Part shown: piece after piece, positions 47,052 to 56,379 of the stretch
How the letters are laid out: each line of letters begins with the position of its first letter
How positions within the stretch are numbered: the first letter of the stretch is position 1
NCBI GenBank assembly: GCA_016870155.1
Contig: VGCE01000004.1
Coordinates: 62,001 to 126,000, forward strand
DNA from: Actinomycetota bacterium
Lineage (GTDB): Bacteria > Actinomycetota > Thermoleophilia > Miltoncostaeales > Miltoncostaeaceae
Reading direction: 5' to 3'
Length of the DNA: 64,000 bases
Program-made: the position numbers and the translations under genes
The notes under the pieces: model-generated
The model's database searches: none
Seen by the model: only the letters and a program-made list of their open reading frames with translations
Told to the model about the DNA's origin: nothing

Positions 47052-50000
47052 TCAGAAGCTGAAGTCCACGTCCACGTCGAGCCGCCACATGTTTCGCTCG
47101 TCCTTGCCGAACCGCGGATACATCTTGTCCCGGAGGCCCGCGCCAAGGGGATTGAAGCGCGGACGCGACTCCGACCACACGCGTTCCAGCGTCGCGAGTT
47201 CCGGCTCGCTGAATGGATTGGCCTGCTGAGTCCACGGGGCACGAGCACGCTGGATGATGCTGTTGGGGTTGGAGGCCATGCTGCTCGATGTCTTGAACGA
47301 CACATCGGCGGCAGCGCCCCCGGCACCGCGTCCGGCGCGCAGGAGCCTGTACGCCTTGAAGCCTCCGCCGATGACGCCCACGGCACCGCCGATACCGGCA
47401 GCGATGCCGGCCTCCGACCACTTGATATCCAGAGGATTGTCACCGTTCACGGCGTTCTCTGCCACTTGGCCCACCACGTCACCGGCAAACCCGCCCACCG
47501 CACCGGCGGCGACGGTGCTGAGGAAGGCGACGGCGGGCCCGGTTGCCGCACCGGCTGTCACGGCACTGACCGCGATGGTCGTCACGACGGCGATGGTCAC
47601 TCTGAGGGCCGTGCCCCCGTGGTCCTTCCACCACTGCCCGTCGAAGAGGAAGAAGCCACCGCTTGGGTCCTGTGCGTTGATGGGATCGGACGCGGCGTAG
47701 TTGTACGCAGTGCTACTCGACGCCGGCAGCGGGTCTGGCTGCAGGAAGATGCCGAGTTGCGCCACGTATTCGCGCTCGCCCATGTGGGTCACCGGGGCAG
47801 CGAGAGGGGCGGTCCCCTCCGAGTTGAACAGCAGGTTCGGCGTCGCCGGGTCCAGCGACAGTGCTGCCCCGTTGAGTCGGTTGCCATCCGGGTCATAGAG
47901 CGAGGTGGTCGCGGGGGCCGCGCCGTCAGCGCCTTCCCATGCGATCGAGCCCTGGATGTCCGCGTACCGCCAGAGGGTTGGTGCAGCACCGCCCGGCGGC
48001 GGCAACTGAACGCTGACCGCGCCCGGAAGAGCCATCGACTGCGAGGTGATCCGGCCCTGGTTGTCGAGCAGCAGGCCGCCGAGCGTGCTGCGTGCGGTGC
48101 GCGTGATGCCGTTGGCGGTGATGCTGGTGGCCACCACGACGCCGCTCGGGATGCTGGTGCGCTCTTCCGTGACCGTGCCGTCGCTGATGCGGGACGCCAC
48201 GCCCTGGGCGTCGTACGCCAGCGACAACGGGCCCGCGGTGGTGGCGCGCCCGAGCGGGTCGTAGGCGAAGCCGCCAGCGAAACGCGGGTCGCTGGTCCCT
48301 GTGACCGCACCGGTCGGTGAGTACGCGTAGGTGAATCCGGCGGTCGACGTGTACGGGCTCGTGATGCGGGTGCGCTGGCTGGCGGCGTCAAGCGCGTACG
48401 ACCACGTGCCGCCGCGAACGCCTGCGGGCACGGCGCCGCCAAGCGCGGCGCTGGTGAGGCGGCCATCCTTGTCGTAGCCGTAGTCCCACGTGGCCGTCGC
48501 CGCCCCCGGGCCCGCGATTGCCCTTCGCAGCGTTCGTCCCGCGGGCGACACGGCAGCGGTGTCCGACATCGTCTGGCCGGCAACTTCGATGGTGCGGGTG
48601 CTTGCGTTGCCCTGGGCGTCGTAGCCCAGCGATGCCACCGCGCCGTTCGCGTAGGTCACCGACTGCAGGAGGCCCGTCGAGTCCTGGTACGCGGCCGTTG
48701 CCAGCACCTGGCCATCGCGGCTTATGGTGCTGGTGGACCCGTCCACGGTGTACGTGGCATTCGTGGTCGTGCGTTCGCCCGCGGCGGTGCGGATGGTGGT
48801 GGCTACGGGGTTGTCGAGCTCGTCGTACGACACGCTGGAGTTGGTACCCCACGAATCGGTGGTGCCCACCGCGCGGCCGAGCAGATCGTTGTTGACGACT
48901 TCGGGCGCGATGTCCGTGTCCGGGAAGGTCTGGCGCAGCGCCATCGGGTTGCCGTCCGGCGCGTAGCCATACGCGACCCTCGAAACACCTCCGCCGCCCG
49001 TGGCCGCACCGGTCACGGTCACGGTGAGCGGCCTGCCCGCGAGGTCATAGGTGGTGCACGTGCGCATGGCACCGGCCGTCCTCTGGCCCACCACCCGCCC
49101 AGAGGCGTCGTATGAGTTGACGACCGTGCGTCCGCCGGGCGTGGTCATCGACTTGGGGAGGCCGCCCTGATTGGCCGCCGCACCCGCGCACGACGCAATG
49201 GCTGCCTTCTCGCCTGGGGCGTAGTAGGCCATGGCAATGTTCGTGCCCGCCGCCGTCAGGGCCCCGGTAGCCCGGCCGAAACTGCCAGCCGCGGGGTCGT
49301 AGGCCTCGTAGGTGCGGGTGTTGGTGAGTCCGGACGCAGACCGCGCCCCCACCATCTGCCGCGGGTTCGAGGCGGAATAGGTGCTGTGGGTCGTGAGATC
49401 GGCCAGCGACCCGCCCGCGCGCACCTGGTCGCGCACGGCCGTCGCGGTGGGCTGTGGCAGCTCCGGCCTAAGCGCGGACGAGGGGATCGGCGCGGCCTGA
49501 CCGCCCTTGGGCATCCACTGCACGCTGACCGCACCCGTTCCCGCATTATCCGAACGCACGTCGATGCGAATAGGGATCTGGCTACCCGGCGCGCGAGCGG
49601 CCAGGTCGAGGGACTCAGGGCAGTCCCCATCGCATCGCACGCCGTCGACCCACACCTGCGACGCCCGCAGCACATTCGTGATGCGGCTGATGCCCGACAC
49701 AGGCACCGTGATCGTGCCCTCCAGGCGAGCCGAGTAGGGGGACCGCGAGGCGTCGGTCCAGGAGTACGCCAGCGATGCCGGAGTGCTTCCGGCGATCCTG
49801 GGCCCGACGGAGCCTTTCCAGGGCGTGCCCTCGAACGCCGTGCCCTTCCAGACGGTGGCTTGCAGCCCGGTGATGGCGCGCGCCGGGGTTCCGGGGCCCC
49901 CACCCTGAGGAACCTGCGTGTCGTACGTGAACCGCGTGCGCGGAGCGCCGCCGGCCTGCGGGGTCACGCTGGGTCCGAATGAATCGGTGACCTCACCCTG

Positions 50001-51749
50001 GGCGTTGTAGCGATAGCGGGTGACCAGCCCACCGGGCTCCACCTGTTCGGTCACCACCTGTCGCGCGGAGTCCCACGTGGTGGTCTGCAGGCGCCCGCCG
50101 GAGTCCCGACCGCTCTTCACCAGCATCGATCGCGGCGAGGCGACCGACTCAGACAGCGGTCGGTCGCGACCAGGCGACCATACCCTGAATGACCCGGGGG
50201 AGGGATACTCAAAAGTGCGCTCACCTCGCGCGGGCACCTCAGGCGATCCGGCGATGATCGCCGCTGGGCGGCGGATCTGCTGCACCCGACCGGCCGCGTC
50301 GTAGGCGATGGTGGTGAGCACGTTCGCATCATCGGCGTTCGCAGTCGTGACGCCGGCCGCCGCGATCACTCCCGATGCAACCGCGGCATTTGCCAGCGGG
50401 CCACGCAGCGCGGACGGCCGACCTGTGGCGTCGTACCCGATGTCCGTCTGCTGGAGCGCCCCGGGCCCTGCCTCGGCGTCCGTGACGATGCGGGCGATCA
50501 GGGGGCCCGCCGGACCATCGGTCGCCCGGTAGAAGACATCGGTGCCGGTGCCATCCCAACCCGTGACCCGGCACAGCATCCCCTTCGGCGCCTTCCGGAG
50601 TCCGGGTCCCGCCGGGACGGGGCACGTGCCGGAGCCGCCGTACTTGACCAGGGCCTGGCGTCCCGAGACGGGGTCCGTGAGCGACACCAGCCGGCCCGTG
50701 CCGTCATATGCGGTGCGCAGCGTAGGCATGCGCGCCGACCACGTACCTGTGGGCCGCGACTGCGCACCCGCAGCGGTGGCCGGGAAGGTGGTCACCTCGC
50801 CCGAGCGGTCCGTCACCTGGAACTCACCGGCGGCGGTCGTGCTGTCCACCGCCTGGGAGAGCGTGGCGTACTGCCCACCCGGCCACGTCTGCCCCTTCCC
50901 CCACACGGCCGTCCACGCGCCTGGGGATGACTGCCGGAAGGGCACCACGCCGCCGTCATTCGAGTAGAGGTCGATCCGGTTCGCGCTGACGCGCCGCAGG
51001 TTTGACCACGGGGCATCACCCGTTGAGGCCACATGCCACCCAGCAGGTACGCCAATACTCGGAGCGATCGCCTTCGACTCGCTCGGGCGGTAGCTGAGCG
51101 TGACCCCCACGGGCCCTGACACGGCCTCCGTGGCCGGCGTCGCCAGGGCGATCAGGACCTCACCGGTGACGCCGGCAATGCTGACCCCGCCGAACTCCAC
51201 CGTTGGCTGCACGGACGGCCGCTGGAAGTCCACGCGCACTTGGTAGGGCCCGAACGTCGAACCCCCCGCAGTCGCGCCCCACTCATACACGCCGCCCTGC
51301 TTCAGGCGGTTCGGAGGTACTCGTGTGCCGTTCGCGTCGACGCGCTGGCTCCAGACCAGCTTTCCGGCCAGGTCCTTGATGGTGAAGGTGACGCCGCTGT
51401 CCGGGCCGCCGGGCCAGGCGAGCGACGGGGTGAGCGACGTCGACAGCCCGAGCGTGCCGTCGAGGGTGACTCCCTGCAGCTCGGGCACGAGGGGACCCGT
51501 GGCATCGCCCGCCGGCAGAGCCGGGAGCGTGCGAGGGTCGAACCCGGGGTTGCCCTGCACCTGGTGCGGCGCCTTCGGCGCCTCGGTCACATCCTCCCGG
51601 CCCGGCTGCGCCGCCACCGCGGCCGCCGCGTCCGCCGTGAACCACCCAAACACGGTGACCGGCACCATGAAGGCCGCCAGGCAGGCCGACGCGGCGGCCC
51701 GGTGGCGCCGGCGACGCGGGCGGAAGGACATGGGGGGCGCGTGGCTCAT
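47052..51749 (-). CDS. RHS/YD-repeat protein with variable C-terminal domain
   Basis: 1565 residues. Signal peptide (A-S-A-C-L-A-A-F-M-V-P-V-T-V-F-G), a beta-rich N-terminal part, a PA14-like domain (near residues 620-740), then RHS/YD repeats. The core ends with L-G-I-F-L-Q-P-D-P and Y-N-Y-A-A-S-D-P-I-N-A-Q-D-P-S-G at about residue 1363. The remaining 200 residues hold a hydrophobic pre-toxin region (V-V-T-T-I-A-V-S-A-V-T-A-G-A-A) and a roughly 85-residue polar tail (D-V-S-F-K-T-S-S-S-M ... W-R-L-D-V-D-V-D-F-S-F), the likely effector. No same-strand gene follows for over 6 kb, so no adjacent immunity gene is seen. It follows the lipoprotein gene by ten bases. Confidence 0.85.
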   Translation of the reverse strand: MSHAPPMSFRPRRRRHRAAASACLAAFMVPVTVFGWFTADAAAAVAAQPGREDVTEAPKAPHQVQGNPGFDPRTLPALPAGDATGPLVPELQGVTLDGTLGLSTSLTPSLAWPGGPDSGVTFTIKDLAGKLVWSQRVDANGTRVPPNRLKQGGVYEWGATAGGSTFGPYQVRVDFQRPSVQPTVEFGGVSIAGVTGEVLIALATPATEAVSGPVGVTLSYRPSESKAIAPSIGVPAGWHVASTGDAPWSNLRRVSANRIDLYSNDGGVVPFRQSSPGAWTAVWGKGQTWPGGQYATLSQAVDSTTAAGEFQVTDRSGEVTTFPATAAGAQSRPTGTWSARMPTLRTAYDGTGRLVSLTDPVSGRQALVKYGGSGTCPVPAGPGLRKAPKGMLCRVTGWDGTGTDVFYRATDGPAGPLIARIVTDAEAGPGALQQTDIGYDATGRPSALRGPLANAAVASGVIAAAGVTTANADDANVLTTIAYDAAGRVQQIRRPAAIIAGSPEVPARGERTFEYPSPGSFRVWSPGRDRPLSESVASPRSMLVKSGRDSGGRLQTTTWDSARQVVTEQVEPGGLVTRYRYNAQGEVTDSFGPSVTPQAGGAPRTRFTYDTQVPQGGGPGTPARAITGLQATVWKGTAFEGTPWKGSVGPRIAGSTPASLAYSWTDASRSPYSARLEGTITVPVSGISRITNVLRASQVWVDGVRCDGDCPESLDLAARAPGSQIPIRIDVRSDNAGTGAVSVQWMPKGGQAAPIPSSALRPELPQPTATAVRDQVRAGGSLADLTTHSTYSASNPRQMVGARSASGLTNTRTYEAYDPAAGSFGRATGALTAAGTNIAMAYYAPGEKAAIASCAGAAANQGGLPKSMTTPGGRTVVNSYDASGRVVGQRTAGAMRTCTTYDLAGRPLTVTVTGAATGGGGVSRVAYGYAPDGNPMALRQTFPDTDIAPEVVNNDLLGRAVGTTDSWGTNSSVSYDELDNPVATTIRTAAGERTTTNATYTVDGSTSTISRDGQVLATAAYQDSTGLLQSVTYANGAVASLGYDAQGNASTRTIEVAGQTMSDTAAVSPAGRTLRRAIAGPGAATATWDYGYDKDGRLTSAALGGAVPAGVRGGTWSYALDAASQRTRITSPYTSTAGFTYAYSPTGAVTGTSDPRFAGGFAYDPLGRATTAGPLSLAYDAQGVASRISDGTVTEERTSIPSGVVVATSITANGITRTARSTLGGLLLDNQGRITSQSMALPGAVSVQLPPPGGAAPTLWRYADIQGSIAWEGADGAAPATTSLYDPDGNRLNGAALSLDPATPNLLFNSEGTAPLAAPVTHMGEREYVAQLGIFLQPDPLPASSSTAYNYAASDPINAQDPSGGFFLFDGQWWKDHGGTALRVTIAVVTTIAVSAVTAGAATGPAVAFLSTVAAGAVGGFAGDVVGQVAENAVNGDNPLDIKWSEAGIAAGIGGAVGVIGGGFKAYRLLRAGRGAGGAAADVSFKTSSSMASNPNSIIQRARAPWTQQANPFSEPELATLERVWSESRPRFNPLGAGLRDKMYPRFGKDERNMWRLDVDVDFSF

Positions 51750-51759
51750 GGCGGGCTCG

Positions 51760-53082
51760 CTAGCGGGAGATCACGATGTCAGCCACGCCGGGGCGCGACG
51801 GGCTGCCATTGACGAAGTTGGTCACGTTGCACTGCGCGGCCTCGCCGCTGGTCTGCGACTGATTGATCCTGCAGGTCGCACCATTTGAGGATTCGCTCCG
51901 CTCGGTGACGGTCTTGTCGCCGGGCTGCGGATTGGGCGGGGCGGGGAAGCGGGATGTGATCGTGACGGTCTGGTTCACCCAGGGCTCCTGCGCCGGCGGC
52001 GTGGCGGTGCTGACGAGCTTGCCCGTGATGGTGATGGTGCTGCCCTCGCGGGCCCGGTAGCCGGCCCACCACAGGGCATCGGGCGACTGCCCGCTGGTCA
52101 CCGAGGTGCCGTTGCCGAGCGTGGACGACTGCGCGCTCACGCGTGCCGTGCCGGTGTTCACCGAGCGGATGTCCAGCCGCGAGTCGGGAAGGTCGTTGGC
52201 CACGCGGATGGCCACGGGGTAGTTCTGCACGTAGAAGCCGAAGGCCAGGCGGTCGTAGTCCGGGTCGTTGGCGTTCTCGGTGGCGTCGGTGATCTTGCCC
52301 TGGTCCATCGCGGCGCACGAGAGCAACGTGCGGGCATTCGACTTGCTGTCGTCGCAGTTGCCGGGCTTGCCGTCGCTCTCGCCCCCGTTGTTGTACATGC
52401 GGAAGTATAGGGGCCCGAACGAGACATCGCCGGCCTTCTGCTTCATGTACGCGAACGCGGCGTTTGACGTGAAGTTCTGGTCCCAGTAGGTGATCTCGAC
52501 GTTCTGGCCGAAGCCCCAGCCGTATTCCGGCTTGTTGCAGTAGCGGTAGTCGTAGCCGTCCTTCTGGCCGCGCTCGAGATTGCCGCACGACGGTCCCCAC
52601 ATCCACTGGCCGTTGCCGTCGGTCCAGGCCCCGCCCACGGCCTGCAGCGGGTCCTCGGAGATCCACTGCGTGGCGCCCGTGCCGAGCGAGGGACCCTGCG
52701 CGGCGAACTCACTCACGGCCTGGGCATCAGCGGCGGCGGGCTTCTTCGACCACGTGACCATGTAGTTGTAGAAGTGGCCGCAGATCTCCTCGTCGTCCGG
52801 GCTCGTGTTGGTCCAGTCGTCGTTGTAGCCGCCCTCGTCCTTCCCGCGGGTCCGCGATGCCGAGCCCTTGCTGGTGTCGGGGCGGCAGGCGGGCACGGGT
52901 GGCGCGGTAGCGAGGGCGTCTTCGATACCCGGGTCGAACATGCCGCTGGCCGAGCCAACGCCCGACGCTTCGCGCGTGGGCGTCGCGGTATCCGTGGTGT
53001 CCGAGGTGCTGCCGCAGCCTGCGGCGAGCAGGGCGAGCCCGGCAAGGCCGGCGACGACAGGGGCAAACAGGCGCGTTCTCAC
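51760..53082 (-). CDS. Lipoprotein of unknown function upstream of the RHS gene
   Basis: 440 residues. Signal peptide II with lipobox L-L-A-A-G-C-G-S (Cys 23), so it is membrane-lipidated and outside. The mature part is Asp/Asn/Gly/Ser-rich with paired cysteines (E-I-C-G-H, P-S-C-G-N, R-Y-C-N-K, G-N-C-D-D, L-S-C-A-A) and a beta-rich C-terminus (T-V-T-I-T-S-R-F-P). Aromatic/acidic segments (Y-G-W-G-F-G-Q, W-W-A-G-Y) suggest a binding fold. Operon partner of the RHS gene. No domain recognised. Confidence 0.75.
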   Translation of the reverse strand: MRTRLFAPVVAGLAGLALLAAGCGSTSDTTDTATPTREASGVGSASGMFDPGIEDALATAPPVPACRPDTSKGSASRTRGKDEGGYNDDWTNTSPDDEEICGHFYNYMVTWSKKPAAADAQAVSEFAAQGPSLGTGATQWISEDPLQAVGGAWTDGNGQWMWGPSCGNLERGQKDGYDYRYCNKPEYGWGFGQNVEITYWDQNFTSNAAFAYMKQKAGDVSFGPLYFRMYNNGGESDGKPGNCDDSKSNARTLLSCAAMDQGKITDATENANDPDYDRLAFGFYVQNYPVAIRVANDLPDSRLDIRSVNTGTARVSAQSSTLGNGTSVTSGQSPDALWWAGYRAREGSTITITGKLVSTATPPAQEPWVNQTVTITSRFPAPPNPQPGDKTVTERSESSNGATCRINQSQTSGEAAQCNVTNFVNGSPSRPGVADIVISR

Positions 53083-53124
53083 GGAAGGGGTCCTCGGGAA
53101 GGGGGTGACAGGAGGTCTCGGGTA

Positions 53125-53130
53125 AATCTA
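53125..53130 (-). promoter_or_regulatory. Putative -10 box TAGATT for the lipoprotein-RHS operon
   Basis: TAGATT on the minus strand about 42 bases before GTG 53082; the only strong TANNNT match ahead of the operon. Confidence 0.4.
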
Positions 53131-53181
53131 ACAACCGCGAGCGGGTGGCGGCCTGCGCGCCGGCAGCGATCGATCACGGCG

Positions 53182-53475
53182 TCACGCGCCGAAAAGTCGC
53201 TGGGCGTCGCGGGTGATCTCGGGCGACAGCAGCACGCGCGCCTCGGCCGAGTCGAACGGCCGCCCCGGCCACTCCACCCGCACCCGCCCCTCCTCCTCGA
53301 GCACCCCGAGGGCCGTCATCAACGCGAGCAGGCCCTCGTTGCCATCGAACCCCAGGTCGGCAGCGGCGGTGGGCACCGAGAGCATCACGTCGCCGTCCAC
53401 GGCCATGCCCTCGTCCAGCCACTGCAGCACCAGCAGCATCTCGAGCCTCTGCGCGGTGGCCCTGTCAGCCGACAT
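53182..53475 (-). CDS. Small hypothetical protein
   Basis: 97 residues, acidic, largely helical (R-L-E-M-L-L-V-L-Q-W-L-D-E-G; L-L-A-L-M-T-A-L-G-V-L-E-E-E-G-R-V-R-V-E-W) with a winged-helix-like E-E-G-R-V-R-V turn. Leaderless TACCCT box. Divergent from sucC; 99 bases upstream of the lipoprotein gene. It could be a small DNA-binding protein, but this is uncertain. Confidence 0.6.
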   Translation of the reverse strand: MSADRATAQRLEMLLVLQWLDEGMAVDGDVMLSVPTAAADLGFDGNEGLLALMTALGVLEEEGRVRVEWPGRPFDSAEARVLLSPEITRDAQRLFGA

Positions 53476-53482
53476 GGGCGCG

Positions 53483-53488
53483 AGGGTA
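53483..53488 (-). promoter_or_regulatory. -10 box TACCCT, leaderless start at 53475
   Basis: TACCCT on the minus strand, seven bases before ATG 53475. Confidence 0.5.
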
Positions 53489-53515
53489 GACGCCCGCCCG
53501 GACCATTCACATGGC

Positions 53516-53521
53516 TAGAGT
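53516..53521 (+). promoter_or_regulatory. Putative -10 box TAGAGT for sucCD
   Basis: TAGAGT 58 bases before GTG 53580; leaves room for a leader with AAGGGA as ribosome-binding site. Confidence 0.4.
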
Positions 53522-53579
53522 CCCGCACCGGCCCGCCCCCGACGCGGGCCGTTCACTGACAGCAAAGCAAGGGACGCGG

Positions 53580-54728
53580 GTGGATCTCTTCGAGTACCAG
53601 GGCAAGCAGCTGTTCGCCACGTACGGCCTGGCCGTGCCGTCGGGCGAGGTTGCCGACACGCCCGAGCAGGCGAAGGCCGCCGCCGAGGCAATCGGCGGCA
53701 CGGTGGTGGTGAAGGCACAGGTTCAGGTGGGCGGCCGCGGCAAGGCCGGCGGCATCAAGCTCGCCACGGACCCCGACGAGGCCTACGCCGAGGCGGGGAG
53801 CATCCTCGGCATGGACATCAAGGGCCACGTGGTAAAGCGCCTCTGGATCGAGGCCGCCTCGGACATCAAGAAGGAGTACTACGCCTCGGTCACGTTCGAC
53901 CGGTCGGCGAAGAAGCCCCTCGTGATGCTCTCGGCCATGGGTGGCATGGACATCGAGGCCGTGGCCGAGGAGCACCCGGAGGCGCTCGCGCGCCTGCACG
54001 TGGACCCTCTCATCGGCTTCCAGCCCCACCACGGCCGCTGGCTCATCTACCACGCCAACATCGACGAGCCCGCGCAGAAGGGAGTGCTCGACGCCCTCAC
54101 CAAGGCATACGAGGCATTCATCGGCCTCGAGGCCACGCTGATCGAGATCAACCCGCTCATCTGGACCGCGGACGACCGCGTGGTGGCCCTCGACGCCAAG
54201 GTGTCGATCGACAACAACGCGCTCTACCGCCACCCCGACCTGGAGGCGCTCAAGGAGAGCGTGACCGACGACCCGCAAGAGCGCATGGCGCACGAGCGCG
54301 GCGTCACTTACGTGAAGCTCGACGGCGACGTGGGGATCATGGGCAATGGCGCCGGCATCGTGATGAGCAGCCTCGACGTGGTGGCCCTCGCCGGCGGCAC
54401 GCCGGCCAACTTCCTCGACGCCGGTGGCGGGTCGAACGCAGAGGCCGTGGCCACCGCGCTCGAGGTGCTGCTGAGCGACCCCAAGGTGAAGTCGCTGATG
54501 ATCAACATCTTCGGCGGCATCACCCGCTGCGACGAGGTGGCCGAAGGCCTCCTCACCGCGCTCGACACGCTGGGGGCCACGCTCCCCATCGTCGTGCGCC
54601 TCGATGGGACCGCCGCGGAGGCCGGACGCGCGATCATCGCCGAGCGCGCGCCCGCAAACGTGGTCGTCGAGCCCACGATGATCTCGGCCGCGAAGCGGGC
54701 CGTCGAGCTCGCGAAGGAGGCCTCGTGA
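53580..54728 (+). CDS. sucC: Succinyl-CoA synthetase beta subunit
   Basis: Makes succinate and ATP/GTP from succinyl-CoA. 382 residues from GTG 53580; V-D-L-F-E-Y-Q-G-K-Q-L-F N-terminus, ATP-grasp residues (V-V-K-A-Q-V-Q-V-G-G-R-G-K-A-G-G), I-N-P-L-I and M-G-N-G-A-G-I-V. It overlaps sucD (GTGA). Confidence 0.96.
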   Translation: MDLFEYQGKQLFATYGLAVPSGEVADTPEQAKAAAEAIGGTVVVKAQVQVGGRGKAGGIKLATDPDEAYAEAGSILGMDIKGHVVKRLWIEAASDIKKEYYASVTFDRSAKKPLVMLSAMGGMDIEAVAEEHPEALARLHVDPLIGFQPHHGRWLIYHANIDEPAQKGVLDALTKAYEAFIGLEATLIEINPLIWTADDRVVALDAKVSIDNNALYRHPDLEALKESVTDDPQERMAHERGVTYVKLDGDVGIMGNGAGIVMSSLDVVALAGGTPANFLDAGGGSNAEAVATALEVLLSDPKVKSLMINIFGGITRCDEVAEGLLTALDTLGATLPIVVRLDGTAAEAGRAIIAERAPANVVVEPTMISAAKRAVELAKEAS

Positions 54729-55594
54729 GCATCCTGGTCGACGAGAGCACCAAGCTGGTGGTGCAGGGCATCACCGGGCGCGAGGGCCAGTTCCACACCT
54801 TGCGCAACAAGGCGTACGGCACCAACGTGGTGGCGGGCGTCACGCCGGGCAAGGCCGGGCAGGACGTCGACGGCATCCCGGTGTTCAACACCGTGCGCGA
54901 CGCCGTGGAAGCCACCGGGGCCAACACCTCGATGGTCTTCGTGCCGCCGAGGTTCGCCACCGACGCCATCTTCGAGTCGCTGGACGCCGGCATTGAGTTG
55001 ACCATCGCCATCACCGAGGGCATTCCCGCTCACGACATGATGCGGGTGTACACGCACCTAGGGCGCGGCGACCAGCGCCTGCTGGGCCCCAACTGCCCCG
55101 GCGCCATCAGCCCGGGCAAGGCGACGGTGGGCATCATGCCCACGGATGTCTTCACGCCGGGCCGGGTGGGAATCATCAGCCGCTCAGGCACGCTCACGTA
55201 CCAGATCTCCAAGGAGATCGGCGACATGGGCATCGGCCAGAGCACCGTGGTGGGGATCGGCGGCGACCCCATCGTGGGCTCGTCGTTCATCGACGTGCTG
55301 ACGATGTTCGAGGCCGACCCCGGCACCGACCTCGTGGTGGTGGTGGGCGAGATCGGCGGCGACGAGGAGGAGCGGGCCGGCGAGTTCATCGCCGCCAACA
55401 TGACGACGCCGGTGGTGGGATACATCGCCGGCTTTCAGGCGCCTCCCGGCAAGCAGATGGGCCACGCCGGCGCCATCATCACCGGGTCGTCCGGCACCGC
55501 CCAGGGCAAGAAGGATGCCCTCGAGGCGCTCGGCGTGCGCGTGGGCACCAACCCCACCGAGGTCGCTGAGATCGTGGCCGACACCCTCAGGTAG
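54725..55594 (+). CDS. sucD: Succinyl-CoA synthetase alpha subunit
   Basis: 289 residues; Rossmann domain ([10 protein letters not shown]), L-L-G-P-N-C-P-G, and the phospho-histidine loop M-G-H-A-G-A-I with the following S-G-T-A-Q-G-K. GTG start in the GTGA overlap with sucC. Confidence 0.96.
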   Translation: MSILVDESTKLVVQGITGREGQFHTLRNKAYGTNVVAGVTPGKAGQDVDGIPVFNTVRDAVEATGANTSMVFVPPRFATDAIFESLDAGIELTIAITEGIPAHDMMRVYTHLGRGDQRLLGPNCPGAISPGKATVGIMPTDVFTPGRVGIISRSGTLTYQISKEIGDMGIGQSTVVGIGGDPIVGSSFIDVLTMFEADPGTDLVVVVGEIGGDEEERAGEFIAANMTTPVVGYIAGFQAPPGKQMGHAGAIITGSSGTAQGKKDALEALGVRVGTNPTEVAEIVADTLR

Positions 55595-55621
55595 CACCAC
55601 CCCGGCGCATCGCCCGGTTGC

Positions 55622-56335
55622 TCAGGAGGCGATCTCCATGAGCAGCCGGGCGGTGCCCGCGGGATCCTCCAGCATGAGGTCGTGGCCTGTGGCGATCTGG
55701 TGCATGCGCCAGCCGTCATCCCGGGCGCGATCCACCGTGGCCGCCAGGCTCGCGAGTGGCGGCGCGGTGTGCTGCACGTAATCGCGCGGCAGGGCGTCCA
55801 GCACCGCGCGGTCGTACGCCGCGCGGTCGTCCACGCATCGGGCGGGGAAGTCCGTGAGGCGCGGGCCGACCACGGATCGCAGGTGCTCGGGCACCGACCA
55901 CTGGTCCATGAAGGCGGGTGAGGCGGGCACCCGCCACCCCTGGCCCTGCCCGGCCACCAGGCGTCGGTAGCGCTCCACCACCTCGGGGGGCTCCACGTCT
56001 GCCAGCGACTCCCCGGGGTGCACGAGGAACGCCCCGGCGGCCACCACGCGGCCGACGCGGCCCTCGGCCTGGTGCACCACCGGGCCGGCCAGCACGCCCG
56101 CATAGGAGTGCAGCACCAGCACGGCGTCGTGGACATCCTCCATGCGCAGCGTGGCCACGACATCGCGCACGTGGGTGTCCAGGCCCACGTCCGGCGACAG
56201 CATGTGCGCCCGGTCGCCCATGCCGGTGAGCGTGGGGGCGTGGGCCTCATGCCCCGCCCGTCGCAGCAGGGCCTCGACGGGCCTCCAGCACCAGCCCCCG
56301 TGCATCGCACCATGGATCAGGACGAATGTCGCCAT
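55622..56335 (-). CDS. Alpha/beta hydrolase
   Basis: 237 residues. H-G-A-M-H-G-G-W-C-W oxyanion region, nucleophile elbow L-H-S-Y-A-G-V (Ser), and C-terminal His in T-G-H-D-L-M. Similar to esterase or hydroxynitrile-lyase-like proteins of the EstA/MenH class; substrate unknown. Leaderless TAGCCT. Convergent with sucD, 27-base gap. Confidence 0.8.
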   Translation of the reverse strand: MATFVLIHGAMHGGWCWRPVEALLRRAGHEAHAPTLTGMGDRAHMLSPDVGLDTHVRDVVATLRMEDVHDAVLVLHSYAGVLAGPVVHQAEGRVGRVVAAGAFLVHPGESLADVEPPEVVERYRRLVAGQGQGWRVPASPAFMDQWSVPEHLRSVVGPRLTDFPARCVDDRAAYDRAVLDALPRDYVQHTAPPLASLAATVDRARDDGWRMHQIATGHDLMLEDPAGTARLLMEIAS

Positions 56336-56342
56336 GCAGGCG

Positions 56343-56348
56343 AGGCTA
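56343..56348 (-). promoter_or_regulatory. -10 box TAGCCT, leaderless start at 56335
   Basis: TAGCCT on the minus strand, seven bases before ATG 56335; it lies within 18 bases of the divergent aminotransferase's box. Confidence 0.55.
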
Positions 56349-56365
56349 CCGCGCAGGAGCGTGTC

Positions 56366-56371
56366 TAAACT
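56366..56371 (+). promoter_or_regulatory. -10 box TAAACT, leaderless start at 56380
   Basis: TAAACT followed by eight bases and GTG; sets the aminotransferase start. Confidence 0.55.
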
Positions 56372-56379
56372 GCCGCGCC

